The position numbers and the translations under genes were made by a program. A stretch of DNA of 64,000 nucleotides, from positions 1 to 64,000 of the forward strand of contig JALSRK010000024.1 in NCBI GenBank assembly GCA_026984795.1, read 5' to 3'. How positions within the stretch are numbered: the first letter of the stretch is position 1; each line of letters begins with the position of its first letter. The notes under the pieces were generated by a model. It did no database searches and was not told where the DNA came from. It worked only from the letters and a program-made list of their open reading frames with translations. Below are positions 26,829 to 35,367 of the stretch, piece by piece. Origin of the DNA: Solibacteraceae bacterium (GTDB taxonomy: Bacteria > Acidobacteriota > Terriglobia > Bryobacterales > Bryobacteraceae).

Positions 26829-28229
26829 ATGTTTCGCTCAGTCCGAAAGTCTCGAAACGCAGCCCTGGCAGCGCTGCTGGGCTTGACCGCCGGGGCGCTG
26901 CTGATCTACGCGCAAGCGCGGCGGCCTTCAAGCTACCTCCGGGTGGCGATCGAGGAAGACTTCAGCTCCATCTTGAACCGGATGCGGGCGGCCAAGCCGG
27001 AAGTAATGAAGCGGCAGATGGCGCTGCTCGAGGAGCGCTACGACCTGTCGAACCGGCCCGCGCAAGGCGTCACGATGTCGCGTGGCAAACCGATTCAGGC
27101 CGGCGTCCGGGTGAAGCTGCCCTCTGGAGTCACCTGGGAGCAGCTTGCCTCCATGGCGCCGCAGCGGATCAAGGAGAAGGATCTGTGGCCCGCGGGTTTC
27201 TACCCGCTGCCGCACCCGAACCACGCCGAGGGCGGCATGGTCTTTCCGCAGTTCCACATCGACGAGGTAAGACGGCAGACGGGCCGGGACCTGACCCGTT
27301 TCGATCTGGACTACGATCTGCCGGACCACTTCCTGCCGGAGTTCCCGCCGCCCATCTACTTGACGACGCGGTCAGACCTGGGCGACGTCTCCCAAGGCGA
27401 GCTGGTGACCATCAAGAACTATTACCGCCTCTTCAATGGAATCCTGAACCCGAAGCAGTTGGAAGGCCTGCGGCTGCTGGTGACTCCGTTCCCCCAACAG
27501 CAGTTCAACATGACCGAAGACCGGCGTTCGGAAGAACCGCACCGCGGCGTCACCTGCTTCGACTGTCACGTGAACGGGCACACCAACGGGGCGACCCACC
27601 TGGTCGGCGACATGCGGCCGCAGGAGTACCGGCACCGGATCGACACGCCGTCGCTGCGGGGGGTCAACATCCAGCGCTTGTTCGGTTCCCAGCGTGCCCT
27701 GAAAACGGTGGAAGACTTCACCCAGTTCGAGCAGCGCGCCGCCTATTTCGACGGCGACCCGGTGATCGCCACCAAGAAGGGCGTCAACATCCTGGAGCGG
27801 GCGAGCCAGGTGCACTTCATGGCTGAATTTCAAGAGCTCCTCGACTTCCCGCCGGCGCCCAAGCTGGGTATCGACGGCAAGCTCGACCCGGCCAAGGCCA
27901 CCCGGGAGGAGCTCCAGGGCCAGGAGATCTTCTTCGGCAAGGCCAAATGCGGGATGTGCCATCCGGCCCCGTACTACACCGACAACCTGATGCACAACCT
28001 GCGTACCGAGCGCTTCTACAGGCCGAAGATGATCAACGGCCGCATGGCCGCGGGCGACGGTCCGATCAAGACCTTCCCGCTGCGGGGGATGAAGGACTCG
28101 CCGCCGTACCTGCACGACGGCCGGCTGCTGACCATCGAGGACACGGTGGAGTTCTTCAATCTGGTCACTGGTGTGAAGCTGACGGCCGGCGAGAAGAAGG
28201 CCCTGGTTGCCTTTTTGCGGGCGCTGTAG
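26829..28229 (+). CDS. di-haem cytochrome c, MauG/cytochrome-c-peroxidase-like
   Basis: The 466-residue exported protein has a signal peptide (residues 1-30) and two haem motifs, Cys243-Cys246-His247 (CFDCH) and Cys374-Cys377-His378 (CGMCH). The segments DTPSLRGVN and TFPLRGMKDSPPYLHDG followed by TIEDTVEFFN are the conserved C-terminal signature of di-haem peroxidase/MauG proteins. The long N-terminal part (31-240) is unusual for plain CCP. It may act as peroxidase or as oxidant of a protein partner. An excellent ribosome-binding site (GAGGAGGA, 26814-26821) precedes ATG 26829. The divergent sigma/anti-sigma pair suggests it is a target of that system. Confidence 0.8.
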   Translation: MFRSVRKSRNAALAALLGLTAGALLIYAQARRPSSYLRVAIEEDFSSILNRMRAAKPEVMKRQMALLEERYDLSNRPAQGVTMSRGKPIQAGVRVKLPSGVTWEQLASMAPQRIKEKDLWPAGFYPLPHPNHAEGGMVFPQFHIDEVRRQTGRDLTRFDLDYDLPDHFLPEFPPPIYLTTRSDLGDVSQGELVTIKNYYRLFNGILNPKQLEGLRLLVTPFPQQQFNMTEDRRSEEPHRGVTCFDCHVNGHTNGATHLVGDMRPQEYRHRIDTPSLRGVNIQRLFGSQRALKTVEDFTQFEQRAAYFDGDPVIATKKGVNILERASQVHFMAEFQELLDFPPAPKLGIDGKLDPAKATREELQGQEIFFGKAKCGMCHPAPYYTDNLMHNLRTERFYRPKMINGRMAAGDGPIKTFPLRGMKDSPPYLHDGRLLTIEDTVEFFNLVTGVKLTAGEKKALVAFLRAL

Positions 28230-28304
28230 CTGCAGCCCGCCGCCGAGGGGGCGCTGGGAGCGGGAATTCCCGGCGCTTCCGCCCTGCGATACAATAATGG
28301 CTGG

Positions 28305-28382
28305 CGGGCCGTGGCGCAGCCTGGTTAGCGCGCTTGCTTGGGGTGCAAGAGGTCGCCGGTTCAAATCCGGCCGGCCCGACCA
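28305..28382 (+). tRNA. tRNA-Pro (anticodon GGG)
   Basis: All four arms can be drawn. The acceptor CGGGCCG (28305-28311) pairs with CGGCCCG (28372-28378). The anticodon stem CTTGC/GCAAG encloses the loop TTGGGGT with GGG at 28340-28342. The T-arm GCCGG-TTCAAAT-CCGGC is canonical. Discriminator A and an encoded CCA (28380-28382) follow. It lies downstream of the cytochrome gene; no integrase or duplicated 3' end is visible nearby. Confidence 0.95.
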
Positions 28383-28717
28383 GCCTTCCTTTCACCGCCA
28401 AGACCGGAATCACCCACCGACAGCGTTATCCTCTGCTCTCGTCCCGCCGCGGGCGGGCATCCGGGCCGCTGACTCCCTGCCGCTCCCGGGCCGGCCTGCC
28501 TCGGTCGAAACCAGAAACCCAGAAGTCACTGAACCGGTTGGGCATCGGCTGCATGGCGGCGTCGCCGTTCAGGCCACAACAGGCGCGTTCCGGGCCGGGA
28601 ACTCCCCGTTTCACCGCAAAGTGGATGCAAAATCCGGATCCTTTTGTATGATTGGTTATGGCACGCCGCTGCTGGGCACGGTAGCCAAGACAGCCAGAAG
28701 ACGAGCGAGACGCGGAG
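28383..28717. other. intergenic region upstream of the activase operon
   Basis: This 335-base gap between the tRNA and the activase gene contains no supportable protein. An AT-richer patch near 28630-28660 holds TATGAT at 28647-28652, a fair -10 element without a convincing -35, and may be the promoter of the operon starting at 28718. The words TTTCACCGC occur twice, shortly after the tRNA and near 28610, which may be chance. Confidence 0.4.
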
Positions 28718-31700
28718 ATGGGCATCAACATCGGGCTCGACATCGGGGCGGTGAGTCTCAAGCTGGCTGCGGTCGGGGGGCCGGGGGACTGGGATCTGCT
28801 CGAGAAGCTCTGCAGCGCGCAGCCGGCGTTCCATCTGCGGGAGTGGGGAGACGGCGGCGAGAAGCTGCCGCTGGCGCTGTCGGACTACCGCCGCATCGCC
28901 GGCTCGCCCATCCAGGCCACCTACGACTTGCTGGTCGAGTTCTACGAGAGGGTCCCTGAGGAGCGGGTCGAGGGCATCCGCGTCACCGGCTCCGGGAGCC
29001 GGACCATCGCCCGCCTGCTGGGCATCTATTTCGAGAACGAGTTCAAGGCGATCGCCCAGATGATCGCCGCGTTCCATCCCGAGGTCCGGACGGTCTTCGA
29101 GATCGGCGGCGAGAGCTCCAAGTGCATTCTGCTGGAACCGGACCCGGCCACCGGGCGGCTGACGATCGCCGACTACGACCGCTCGGGCGAGTGCGCCGCC
29201 GGTACCGGCTCGTTCCTCGACCAGCAAGCGCTGCGCCTCGGCTACTCGGTGGAGGAGATCGGCGCGGTGGCGCTGGGGGCGAAGACGGCGGCGCGTATCG
29301 CCGGGCGCTGCTCAGTCTTTGCCAAGAGCGATATGATCCACGCCCAGCAGAAGGGCTACACGCCGGCCGAGATCCTGCGCGGGCTGTGCGATGCGGTGGC
29401 GCGGAACTTCAAATCGAGCATCGTGAAGGGCCGGACAGTGAAACCGCCGGTGGCTTTCGTCGGGGCCGTCTCCCAGAACCAGGCGGTAGTGCGCGCCGTG
29501 CGGGAGGCCTTCGGGCTGCAGCCCGCCGACCTGTTCGTCCCCGAGGCCTACGCCTGGTGCGGGGCGATCGGCGCGGCGATGCTCGAGGCGCGGGAGACCA
29601 AGAAGCGCAGCTTCAAGGACATCCACCAGCTCCGCCAGCATGAGTCAGTGAAGCGCCAGCAGGTGGCGAGCACCCCACTCTCAATGGACAACGTCGTCCT
29701 GCTGCGCGAGCACACCAGGCCCTATGAGCCGCCGCCGGGCGACGGGCCGATCCCCGCGTACTTAGGAATCGACATCGGCTCGGTCTCGACCAACCTGGTG
29801 GCGATGGACGAGCAGTGCCGAGTGATCCACTCGATCTACCTGCGCACGGCGGGGCGGCCGATCGAGGCCGTGCAGACGGGGCTCACGGAGCTGAAGGAAA
29901 AGTGGGGCCGGCGGCTCGAGATCCGGGGCGTGGGTACCACCGGGTCGGGCCGCGAGCTGATCGCCGAGTTCGTCGGAGCCGATGCCGTCCACGACGAGAT
30001 CACCGCCCACAAGACCGGCGCCGTGCACGTGAGCAACACCCTGGGCGACCGGATGGTGGACACCATCTTCGAGATCGGCGGGCAGGATTCGAAGTTCATC
30101 TCCATCGAGAACGGCGTGGTGGTGGACTTCGCGATGAACGAGGCCTGCGCCGCCGGTACCGGAAGCTTCCTCGAGGAGCAGGCCGAGAAGCTGGGAATCT
30201 CGATCAAGGGCGAGTTCGCGCGGCTGGCGCTGGCGGCGCGCTCGCCGTCGAGGCTCGGCGAGCGCTGCACGGTCTTCATGGAACGGGACCTGACCGGCCT
30301 CCTGCACAAGGGCGAGACGATCCCGGATCTGGTGGCCGGGCTGGCCTACTCGATCGCCTTGAACTACCTGAACCGGGTGGTGCGCGGGCGCCGGATCGGC
30401 GAGGTGATCTACTTCCAGGGCGGCACGGCCTACAACGACGCCGTGGCTGCGGCCTTCGCCAAGCTGACCGGTAAGACGATCACCGTGCCGCCGCACAACG
30501 GGGTGATGGGAGCGATCGGGATGGCGCTGATCGCGCGGCAATGGCGCCACGCCACCGGGGGCGCGACGCGCTTTCGCGGCTACGACCTGCACAAGCTGGA
30601 ACTCAAGACCCGGGACTTCGTCTGCAAGGCCTGCTCGAACCACTGCGACATCAAGGAGTTCATCATCGAGGGCCAGAAGAGCTTCTGGGGCGACAAGTGT
30701 TCGGACCGTTACCGCAAGGCGTCGAAGACGGGCCGGCAACCGGTAATCGAGGACCTGATCGCCTACCGGGACAAGGTGATCGAGGAGATCACCGGCGAGC
30801 CGCTGCACCCGCGGAAGGTGAAGCTGGAGCCGGGCGTACTCAACGTCGGGCTGCCCCGGACGATGGCTACCTACGACCGGCTGCCCTTCTGGCGGCGGTA
30901 CTTCGCCGGGATCGGCGTAAACCTGGTCCTTTCCCCACAGACCGATGCCCGGATCGCCGCCCGGGGCGTGGAGCTGGCCCTGGCGCAGCCCTGCTACCCG
31001 GTGCAGGTGGCGCACGGGCATCTGGAGTGGCTGATCGATCTGGGGGTGGACTACCTGTTCGTCCCCAACATGCTCGACACCGAGACCCACGAGGAGTCCG
31101 ACTGCATCTCCCACTACTGTCCGTGGAACCAGACGCTGCCTTACGTGCTGCAGTCGGCGCCGGGCATCGCCGAGCACCGGCGGAAGTTTCTGGCGCCCAG
31201 TTTGCACTTCCAGCTCGGCCGCGAGCAAATCAAACGGGAGATGGCCAAGGTGGCGGCGCGGCTCGGCGTGAAGCGGGCGGTGAGCGACCGGGCGGTGGAT
31301 GCGGCCTACGCGGCGCAGCGGGAGTTCCAGGAGCGGCTGCTCGAAGCGGGGCGCCGGGCGCTGGCGGTCCTGGAAGAAACCGGTGAGCCGGGCCTCATCC
31401 TGCTGGGGCGGACCTACAACATCTATGACCGCGGCATCAACTGCGACATCCCGCGGAAGCTGCGGCGCCAGTACGGGGCCAACGTCATCCCGCTGGACTT
31501 CCTGGTAAGCGGCGCCGAGCTGGTGGAAGACCTCCACCCGAACATGTACTGGACCTCCGGGCGAAAGATTCTCGAGGCGGCCCGGCTGGCGGCGGCGCGC
31601 CCGCATCTGCACCTGATCTACATCACCAACTTCAAGTGCGGGCCGGACTCATACATCAAGTACTTCGCGCGCAAGACCGCGGGCGCTCCGCTGCTGGTGC

Positions 31701-31840
31701 TGCAGTTCGACGGCCACGGCAACGACGCCGGCTACATGACGCGCTGCGAGGCCTACCTCGACAGCAAGGGGATCCTGAGATGCTACGACTCCGGAACGGA
31801 ACTCGTCCAGCCGAAGACGCTGGCGGCCGGAACCCGCTAG
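28718..31840 (+). CDS. tandem acyl-CoA-dehydratase activase (BadF/HgdC type) with DUF2229
   Basis: The 1040-residue cytosolic protein contains two ASKHA-fold ATPase activase domains in tandem (about 1-310 and 348-610). Each has the phosphate motif (GLDIGAVSLK, GIDIGSVSTN), the FEIGGESSK/FEIGGQDSK motif and the two cysteines that ligate the bridging 4Fe-4S cluster: Cys159 and Cys198 in the first, Cys477 and Cys517 in the second. A Cys-rich segment (VCKACSNHC) leads into a C-terminal DUF2229-type domain. Such proteins inject electrons at low potential by ATP hydrolysis into HgdB-like partners. The partner gene overlaps its end. The final acceptor is unknown; true 2-hydroxyacyl-CoA dehydratase subunits are absent. 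Confidence 0.85.
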   Translation: MGINIGLDIGAVSLKLAAVGGPGDWDLLEKLCSAQPAFHLREWGDGGEKLPLALSDYRRIAGSPIQATYDLLVEFYERVPEERVEGIRVTGSGSRTIARLLGIYFENEFKAIAQMIAAFHPEVRTVFEIGGESSKCILLEPDPATGRLTIADYDRSGECAAGTGSFLDQQALRLGYSVEEIGAVALGAKTAARIAGRCSVFAKSDMIHAQQKGYTPAEILRGLCDAVARNFKSSIVKGRTVKPPVAFVGAVSQNQAVVRAVREAFGLQPADLFVPEAYAWCGAIGAAMLEARETKKRSFKDIHQLRQHESVKRQQVASTPLSMDNVVLLREHTRPYEPPPGDGPIPAYLGIDIGSVSTNLVAMDEQCRVIHSIYLRTAGRPIEAVQTGLTELKEKWGRRLEIRGVGTTGSGRELIAEFVGADAVHDEITAHKTGAVHVSNTLGDRMVDTIFEIGGQDSKFISIENGVVVDFAMNEACAAGTGSFLEEQAEKLGISIKGEFARLALAARSPSRLGERCTVFMERDLTGLLHKGETIPDLVAGLAYSIALNYLNRVVRGRRIGEVIYFQGGTAYNDAVAAAFAKLTGKTITVPPHNGVMGAIGMALIARQWRHATGGATRFRGYDLHKLELKTRDFVCKACSNHCDIKEFIIEGQKSFWGDKCSDRYRKASKTGRQPVIEDLIAYRDKVIEEITGEPLHPRKVKLEPGVLNVGLPRTMATYDRLPFWRRYFAGIGVNLVLSPQTDARIAARGVELALAQPCYPVQVAHGHLEWLIDLGVDYLFVPNMLDTETHEESDCISHYCPWNQTLPYVLQSAPGIAEHRRKFLAPSLHFQLGREQIKREMAKVAARLGVKRAVSDRAVDAAYAAQREFQERLLEAGRRALAVLEETGEPGLILLGRTYNIYDRGINCDIPRKLRRQYGANVIPLDFLVSGAELVEDLHPNMYWTSGRKILEAARLAAARPHLHLIYITNFKCGPDSYIKYFARKTAGAPLLVLQFDGHGNDAGYMTRCEAYLDSKGILRCYDSGTELVQPKTLAAGTR

Positions 31841-33093
31841 CCGGCAAGAAGGTGCTGATTCCGCCCATGGCGGCGGGCAGCGCCGAGCTGTTCGCCGCCG
31901 GCTTCCGCGCCCTGGGGGTGGACGCCGCGCCGACGCCGCCCTCGGATGCCCGAACACGGGAGTTGGGCGAGCAGTACACCTGCGGCGACGAGTGCTATCC
32001 GGCGAAGGTGACGATCGGCGACTTCATGAAGTATCTGGAGTCGGCCGAGGCCGACCCCGAGCGCACGGTCTTCTTCATGCCCACCTCGGACGGGCCCTGC
32101 CGGTTCGGCCAGTACTCGCCGTACCTGCGCCAGATCCTGGACGAGAACGGCTTCCGGGCGGTGCAGATCCTATCGCCCACCTCCGGGAACGGCTACGAGG
32201 GCCTGGGCGAGCTGGCCCGGCCGTTCTTCCGGACCCAGTGGCGGGCGCTGGTGGCGGCCGACATCCTCCAGAAGATCCAGCTCATCTACCGGCCCTACGA
32301 ACTCGAAGGGGGCGCCACGGATCGGGCCTATGAAGCGTCGCTCCAGGATCTGAGCGAGACGATCGCCTCCAGCCCGCTGGATCCGCCGAAGCAGCTCGAA
32401 GCCATGCGGGCGGCCATGGAGCGGGCGCGGGACCGTTTCCGGGCGGTGCCGGCGCACCGGGACCGCTCCAAGCCCCTGATCGGCGTGGTGGGCGAGATCT
32501 TCTGCCGGCTGAATACCTTTTCCAACGACGACCTGATCCGGCGGCTCGAGGAGTACGGCGCCGAGTGCTGGGTCTCGAACATCACCGAGTGGGTCTGGTA
32601 TACCAACTCCGAGCAGTTCCGGAAGCTGCGGCTCATGGGCAAGCAGTATTCGATGGATGCCTTCAAAGCCTGGATCAAGAACCGGATCCAGCACCGGGAC
32701 GAGGAGACGTTGATGGAGCCGTTTCGGGAGCACTTCATCGGTTATGAAGAGCCGCCGATGAAGGAGGTCCTGAAGGCCGCCGAGCCGTACCTGCCGCCGG
32801 AAGGGGTGCTCGGCGAGATGGTGCTGAACGCCGGCAAGACCGTCTGCCTCGCAGCGATGGGCGTGGATGGGATCGTGGACATCAGCCCGTTCACCTGCAT
32901 GAACGGGATCGTGAGCGAAGCCGTCTATCCGCGGCTGAGCCGCGACCTGGACGGGCTGCCGATCCGGACGTTCTACTTCGACGGGACTGAAAGCGACCTG
33001 GACCGCGACCTCGGCGTCTATATCGAGCTGGCCCGCGCCTACCAGGCCCGCAAGAAGACCCGGCGGCGGTACCCGCCGTATCCGCCGGGCTGA
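31780..33093 (+). CDS. HgdB-like (2-hydroxyacyl-CoA dehydratase family) partner protein
   Basis: The 437-residue protein has the HgdB/double-cubane-type fold: cysteines in TCGDECYPAK (Cys68, Cys72), SDGPCRFGQY (Cys107) and SPFTCMNG, plus FCRLNTFSNDDLIRRLEEYG and FYFDG near the end. These likely bind an iron-sulfur cluster that the upstream activase reduces. ATG 31780, preceded by AAGGGG, overlaps the activase gene by 61 bases in another frame, and the mature family region starts soon after. In other bacteria the two parts are often one very long protein, so this is a split form. The reaction carried out is unknown. Confidence 0.8.
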   Translation: MLRLRNGTRPAEDAGGRNPLAGKKVLIPPMAAGSAELFAAGFRALGVDAAPTPPSDARTRELGEQYTCGDECYPAKVTIGDFMKYLESAEADPERTVFFMPTSDGPCRFGQYSPYLRQILDENGFRAVQILSPTSGNGYEGLGELARPFFRTQWRALVAADILQKIQLIYRPYELEGGATDRAYEASLQDLSETIASSPLDPPKQLEAMRAAMERARDRFRAVPAHRDRSKPLIGVVGEIFCRLNTFSNDDLIRRLEEYGAECWVSNITEWVWYTNSEQFRKLRLMGKQYSMDAFKAWIKNRIQHRDEETLMEPFREHFIGYEEPPMKEVLKAAEPYLPPEGVLGEMVLNAGKTVCLAAMGVDGIVDISPFTCMNGIVSEAVYPRLSRDLDGLPIRTFYFDGTESDLDRDLGVYIELARAYQARKKTRRRYPPYPPG

Positions 33094-33223
33094 GTCTGGG
33101 CGCCACACGGGCCGGTCATTGTTATTAGGAAGCGGTTTCGGCCGCCGACCCGGCTCTCCAATGCGCGCCTGCTCGGCCCGTCTTCGAAGCGGCAGCAGAT
33201 CCGAGCCGGTTGTGAGGGCCCGC

Positions 33224-33577
33224 TTAAGAGGCGATGAACTCGCGCAGTTCGGCGCAGAGCCGCTCGAGCGCCTCCTCGAGTTCCCCCAGGGCCTCGGCGC
33301 TGCCGGTCAAGTCGCGTCCGCGGCCCATGTATTCGAGGCGCAGCGCAGCCTTGTGGGCCGCCTTCTCGCCGAAGTTGCTCACCGCCCCCTTGAGCGAATG
33401 CGCCGCGTGCTGCACCGCCTTCGGGTCGCCGGCTGCGACCGCCGCGCGCACCGCTTCGAGCGACGCCGGGCACTCTTCCAGAAACAGCCCGGCGATCTCC
33501 TTGAGCAGCTCCCGGTCTCCATCGACGCGGGCCAGCGCAGCCTGTAAGTCCAACTCAGACACGAGTTCCGGCCTCAC
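33224..33577 (-). CDS. histidine phosphotransfer (HPt) domain protein
   Basis: The 117-residue protein is a stand-alone HPt domain: a four-helix bundle pattern with the phospho-accepting His60 in AAHSLKGAVSNFG. It would relay phosphate between a hybrid histidine kinase and a response regulator. Neither partner is in the window, so it is an orphan relay. It is on the minus strand, separated by 130 bases from the end of the activase operon and by 127 bases from the propeller gene. Confidence 0.85.
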   Translation of the reverse strand: MRPELVSELDLQAALARVDGDRELLKEIAGLFLEECPASLEAVRAAVAAGDPKAVQHAAHSLKGAVSNFGEKAAHKAALRLEYMGRGRDLTGSAEALGELEEALERLCAELREFIAS

Positions 33578-33704
33578 GGTCCACTCCCTGAGGGACGCGA
33601 TCCGCCGTCGCGGCCCATCAGGCGGCCCCGTGCGCAGGTCACCGTCCCCTTACTTGGATCGGCACGCCGCCAAGAAATCTTGAGGGCCCCACCGCGCCGC
33701 CGCT

Positions 33705-35123
33705 TCAAGTGTAGAGGAATTCGGCGGTGACCGTACAGTCGCACAGCGGGACCAGCCGCACCCAATGGGCGCTAAAGCCCGGCGGGAAGACGTGGTAGGC
33801 GTAGCCGCCCACACGAATCCGCGTGTACTCGTCCCACTCGCCGTTGCCCAGGAAATCGACCTGGATCGAGAACTCCGCCGGGCTGAGGGTGTGGACCTTC
33901 AGGTGAAGGACTTTCTTGTCGAAGCCGGTCATCAGGAACGGGTCCGAAGCCTGGTCCTTGACGGCGGCCGTCCGGCGCCACGGCCCGCCCCAGCCCTGCG
34001 GCTTGCCCCAGCTCCACAGGTCGTCGGTCTTGCCGAACCAGATGCCGGACTGGGGCTGGCCGGCCACGATGTTGTTGTCCCCGTTGGGCGACGTCGTGTT
34101 GCCACCGAGGGCGAGCAGGCCGCGGAAGGAGCAGTAGTCCGGAATGATCCGCAGGTGGTTGCAGATGGGCTTCACCCCGCGAACGACGTTCTCGAAGACC
34201 ATCGGTTGCAGCTCGTAGAACTGGCCAACGATGTCCATCAGGAAGTGCTCGGTCTCGACCTCGCGGATGCGCATCCACTCGGTCTGCCAGGCGTGATCGA
34301 AAGCGTGGCTGCCCTTGGGGAGCCGGTAGCGCTGCCAGCGGCCGTCCACCAGGGCCCAGAACAGGACGGAGGACTCGTCCCAGCCGGTGCAGAAGACGAC
34401 GTTCTGCATGTTCTCGCGGCCGGCGCAGTCCATGTGAGGCTTGCGCATCAGCGTCCGCCACCTCCGGCCGTCCCACTCGAAGAGCCCGCCGGAGGCGTCG
34501 CCGTACTTGTAGAAACTATTGTTGGCGACGACGACGCGGCCCTGGCCGGTGAAGCCGCCTTTGAAGTGGGGGCGGCCGGCGATGCGGAGATCGCGGACCA
34601 GGTCGGCCAGCAGCCGGGGCTCGAGCGTCTCGACGTCGAGTTCGAACAGCAGCCCCTCCATGGTGAGCATGTAGACGCGGTTGGCCGGGTCCGTCAGGTG
34701 GCGCATGGTCGCGGTGAGCCGGTGGTTCTTGAAGGCCGCGATGTAGCGGAAGTTGCCGCGCATGTCGATGGCGTAGGGGCCGATGAAGGCGGTGTTCGAC
34801 TCCCGGTGGACCATGCGATTGGCGTAGGTGCCGTTGTGGACGTGGACCCGCTCGCCTTCGAGGCGCTCGTCGATGCGGTAGAGTCCGAGCCCCGTTCCGG
34901 TGGCCTCCATGTGGGAGTTATAGGTGACCGCCCAGAGCGCATCGGCCCAGGGCAGCAGCGCCCCGACGCCGCATTCCGAGCGAGCCGGGCCGGTGTCGGC
35001 TTTCAGGCCGACGTTGGGCAGCCCGGGCGTGCGGGTCTGGCCCCGGAGCGCGCTCGGGGCGGGGCCGGCCGCTGCGGCCAGGCCGGCGCAGGATCGGAAC
35101 CACTCTCGACGCGTTCTTTTCAT
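33705..35123 (-). CDS. Tat-exported protein of unknown function, propeller-like
   Basis: The 472-residue protein begins with a twin-arginine signal (TRREWFRSCAGLAAAAG). The mature part has repeated Trp/Gly-rich strand patterns of about 50 residues (for example SGGLFEWDGRRWRTL, SGIWFGKTDDLWSWG), suggesting a beta-propeller, and ends with a beta-rich tail. I recognise no family. ATG 35123 is preceded by GAGGAG; a GTG three codons earlier overlaps that site and is less likely. The divergent neighbour is the winged-helix/TolB regulator. An exported carbohydrate- or polymer-binding role is a guess from fold only. Confidence 0.6.
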   Translation of the reverse strand: MKRTRREWFRSCAGLAAAAGPAPSALRGQTRTPGLPNVGLKADTGPARSECGVGALLPWADALWAVTYNSHMEATGTGLGLYRIDERLEGERVHVHNGTYANRMVHRESNTAFIGPYAIDMRGNFRYIAAFKNHRLTATMRHLTDPANRVYMLTMEGLLFELDVETLEPRLLADLVRDLRIAGRPHFKGGFTGQGRVVVANNSFYKYGDASGGLFEWDGRRWRTLMRKPHMDCAGRENMQNVVFCTGWDESSVLFWALVDGRWQRYRLPKGSHAFDHAWQTEWMRIREVETEHFLMDIVGQFYELQPMVFENVVRGVKPICNHLRIIPDYCSFRGLLALGGNTTSPNGDNNIVAGQPQSGIWFGKTDDLWSWGKPQGWGGPWRRTAAVKDQASDPFLMTGFDKKVLHLKVHTLSPAEFSIQVDFLGNGEWDEYTRIRVGGYAYHVFPPGFSAHWVRLVPLCDCTVTAEFLYT

Positions 35124-35308
35124 GCCAACCACTCCTCGAAAACTCCAGCGGACGGCGGGCTCGCAGCCGCCCGCTTGGAAGAGTCAGCCGCTATTGTTCC
35201 ACCGCACCGCGGCGGGCGCAACGAAAGGGGCGGCGCAAGATTCGTGCCCCCTTCGATACGGCCTTGCGACGGTCAGGCGCCGCGCTGCCAGCCGGCCCAT
35301 GGCTTTCC

Positions 35309-35338
35309 TTGACTGTAATCAAAGGGCGGTGGTAGCAT
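35309..35338 (+). promoter_or_regulatory. sigma-70-type promoter of the winged-helix/TolB gene
   Basis: TTGACT (35309-35314) and TAGCAT (35333-35338) are separated by 18 bases and lie about 30 bases before the ATG at 35368. The -35 matches five of six consensus bases and the -10 four. The expected transcript would start near 35345. Confidence 0.45.
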
Positions 35339-35367
35339 CCCGTTGGACGAGGTGCCGAGGCTCCTCT

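Noticed and set aside
28305-28717. tRNA-associated integration site
   Set aside because: No repeat of the tRNA 3' end and no integrase follow the tRNA-Pro gene.
29762-31612. 616-codon open frame antisense to the activase gene
   Set aside because: Same reason: it mirrors a clearly coding gene and shows no domain features.
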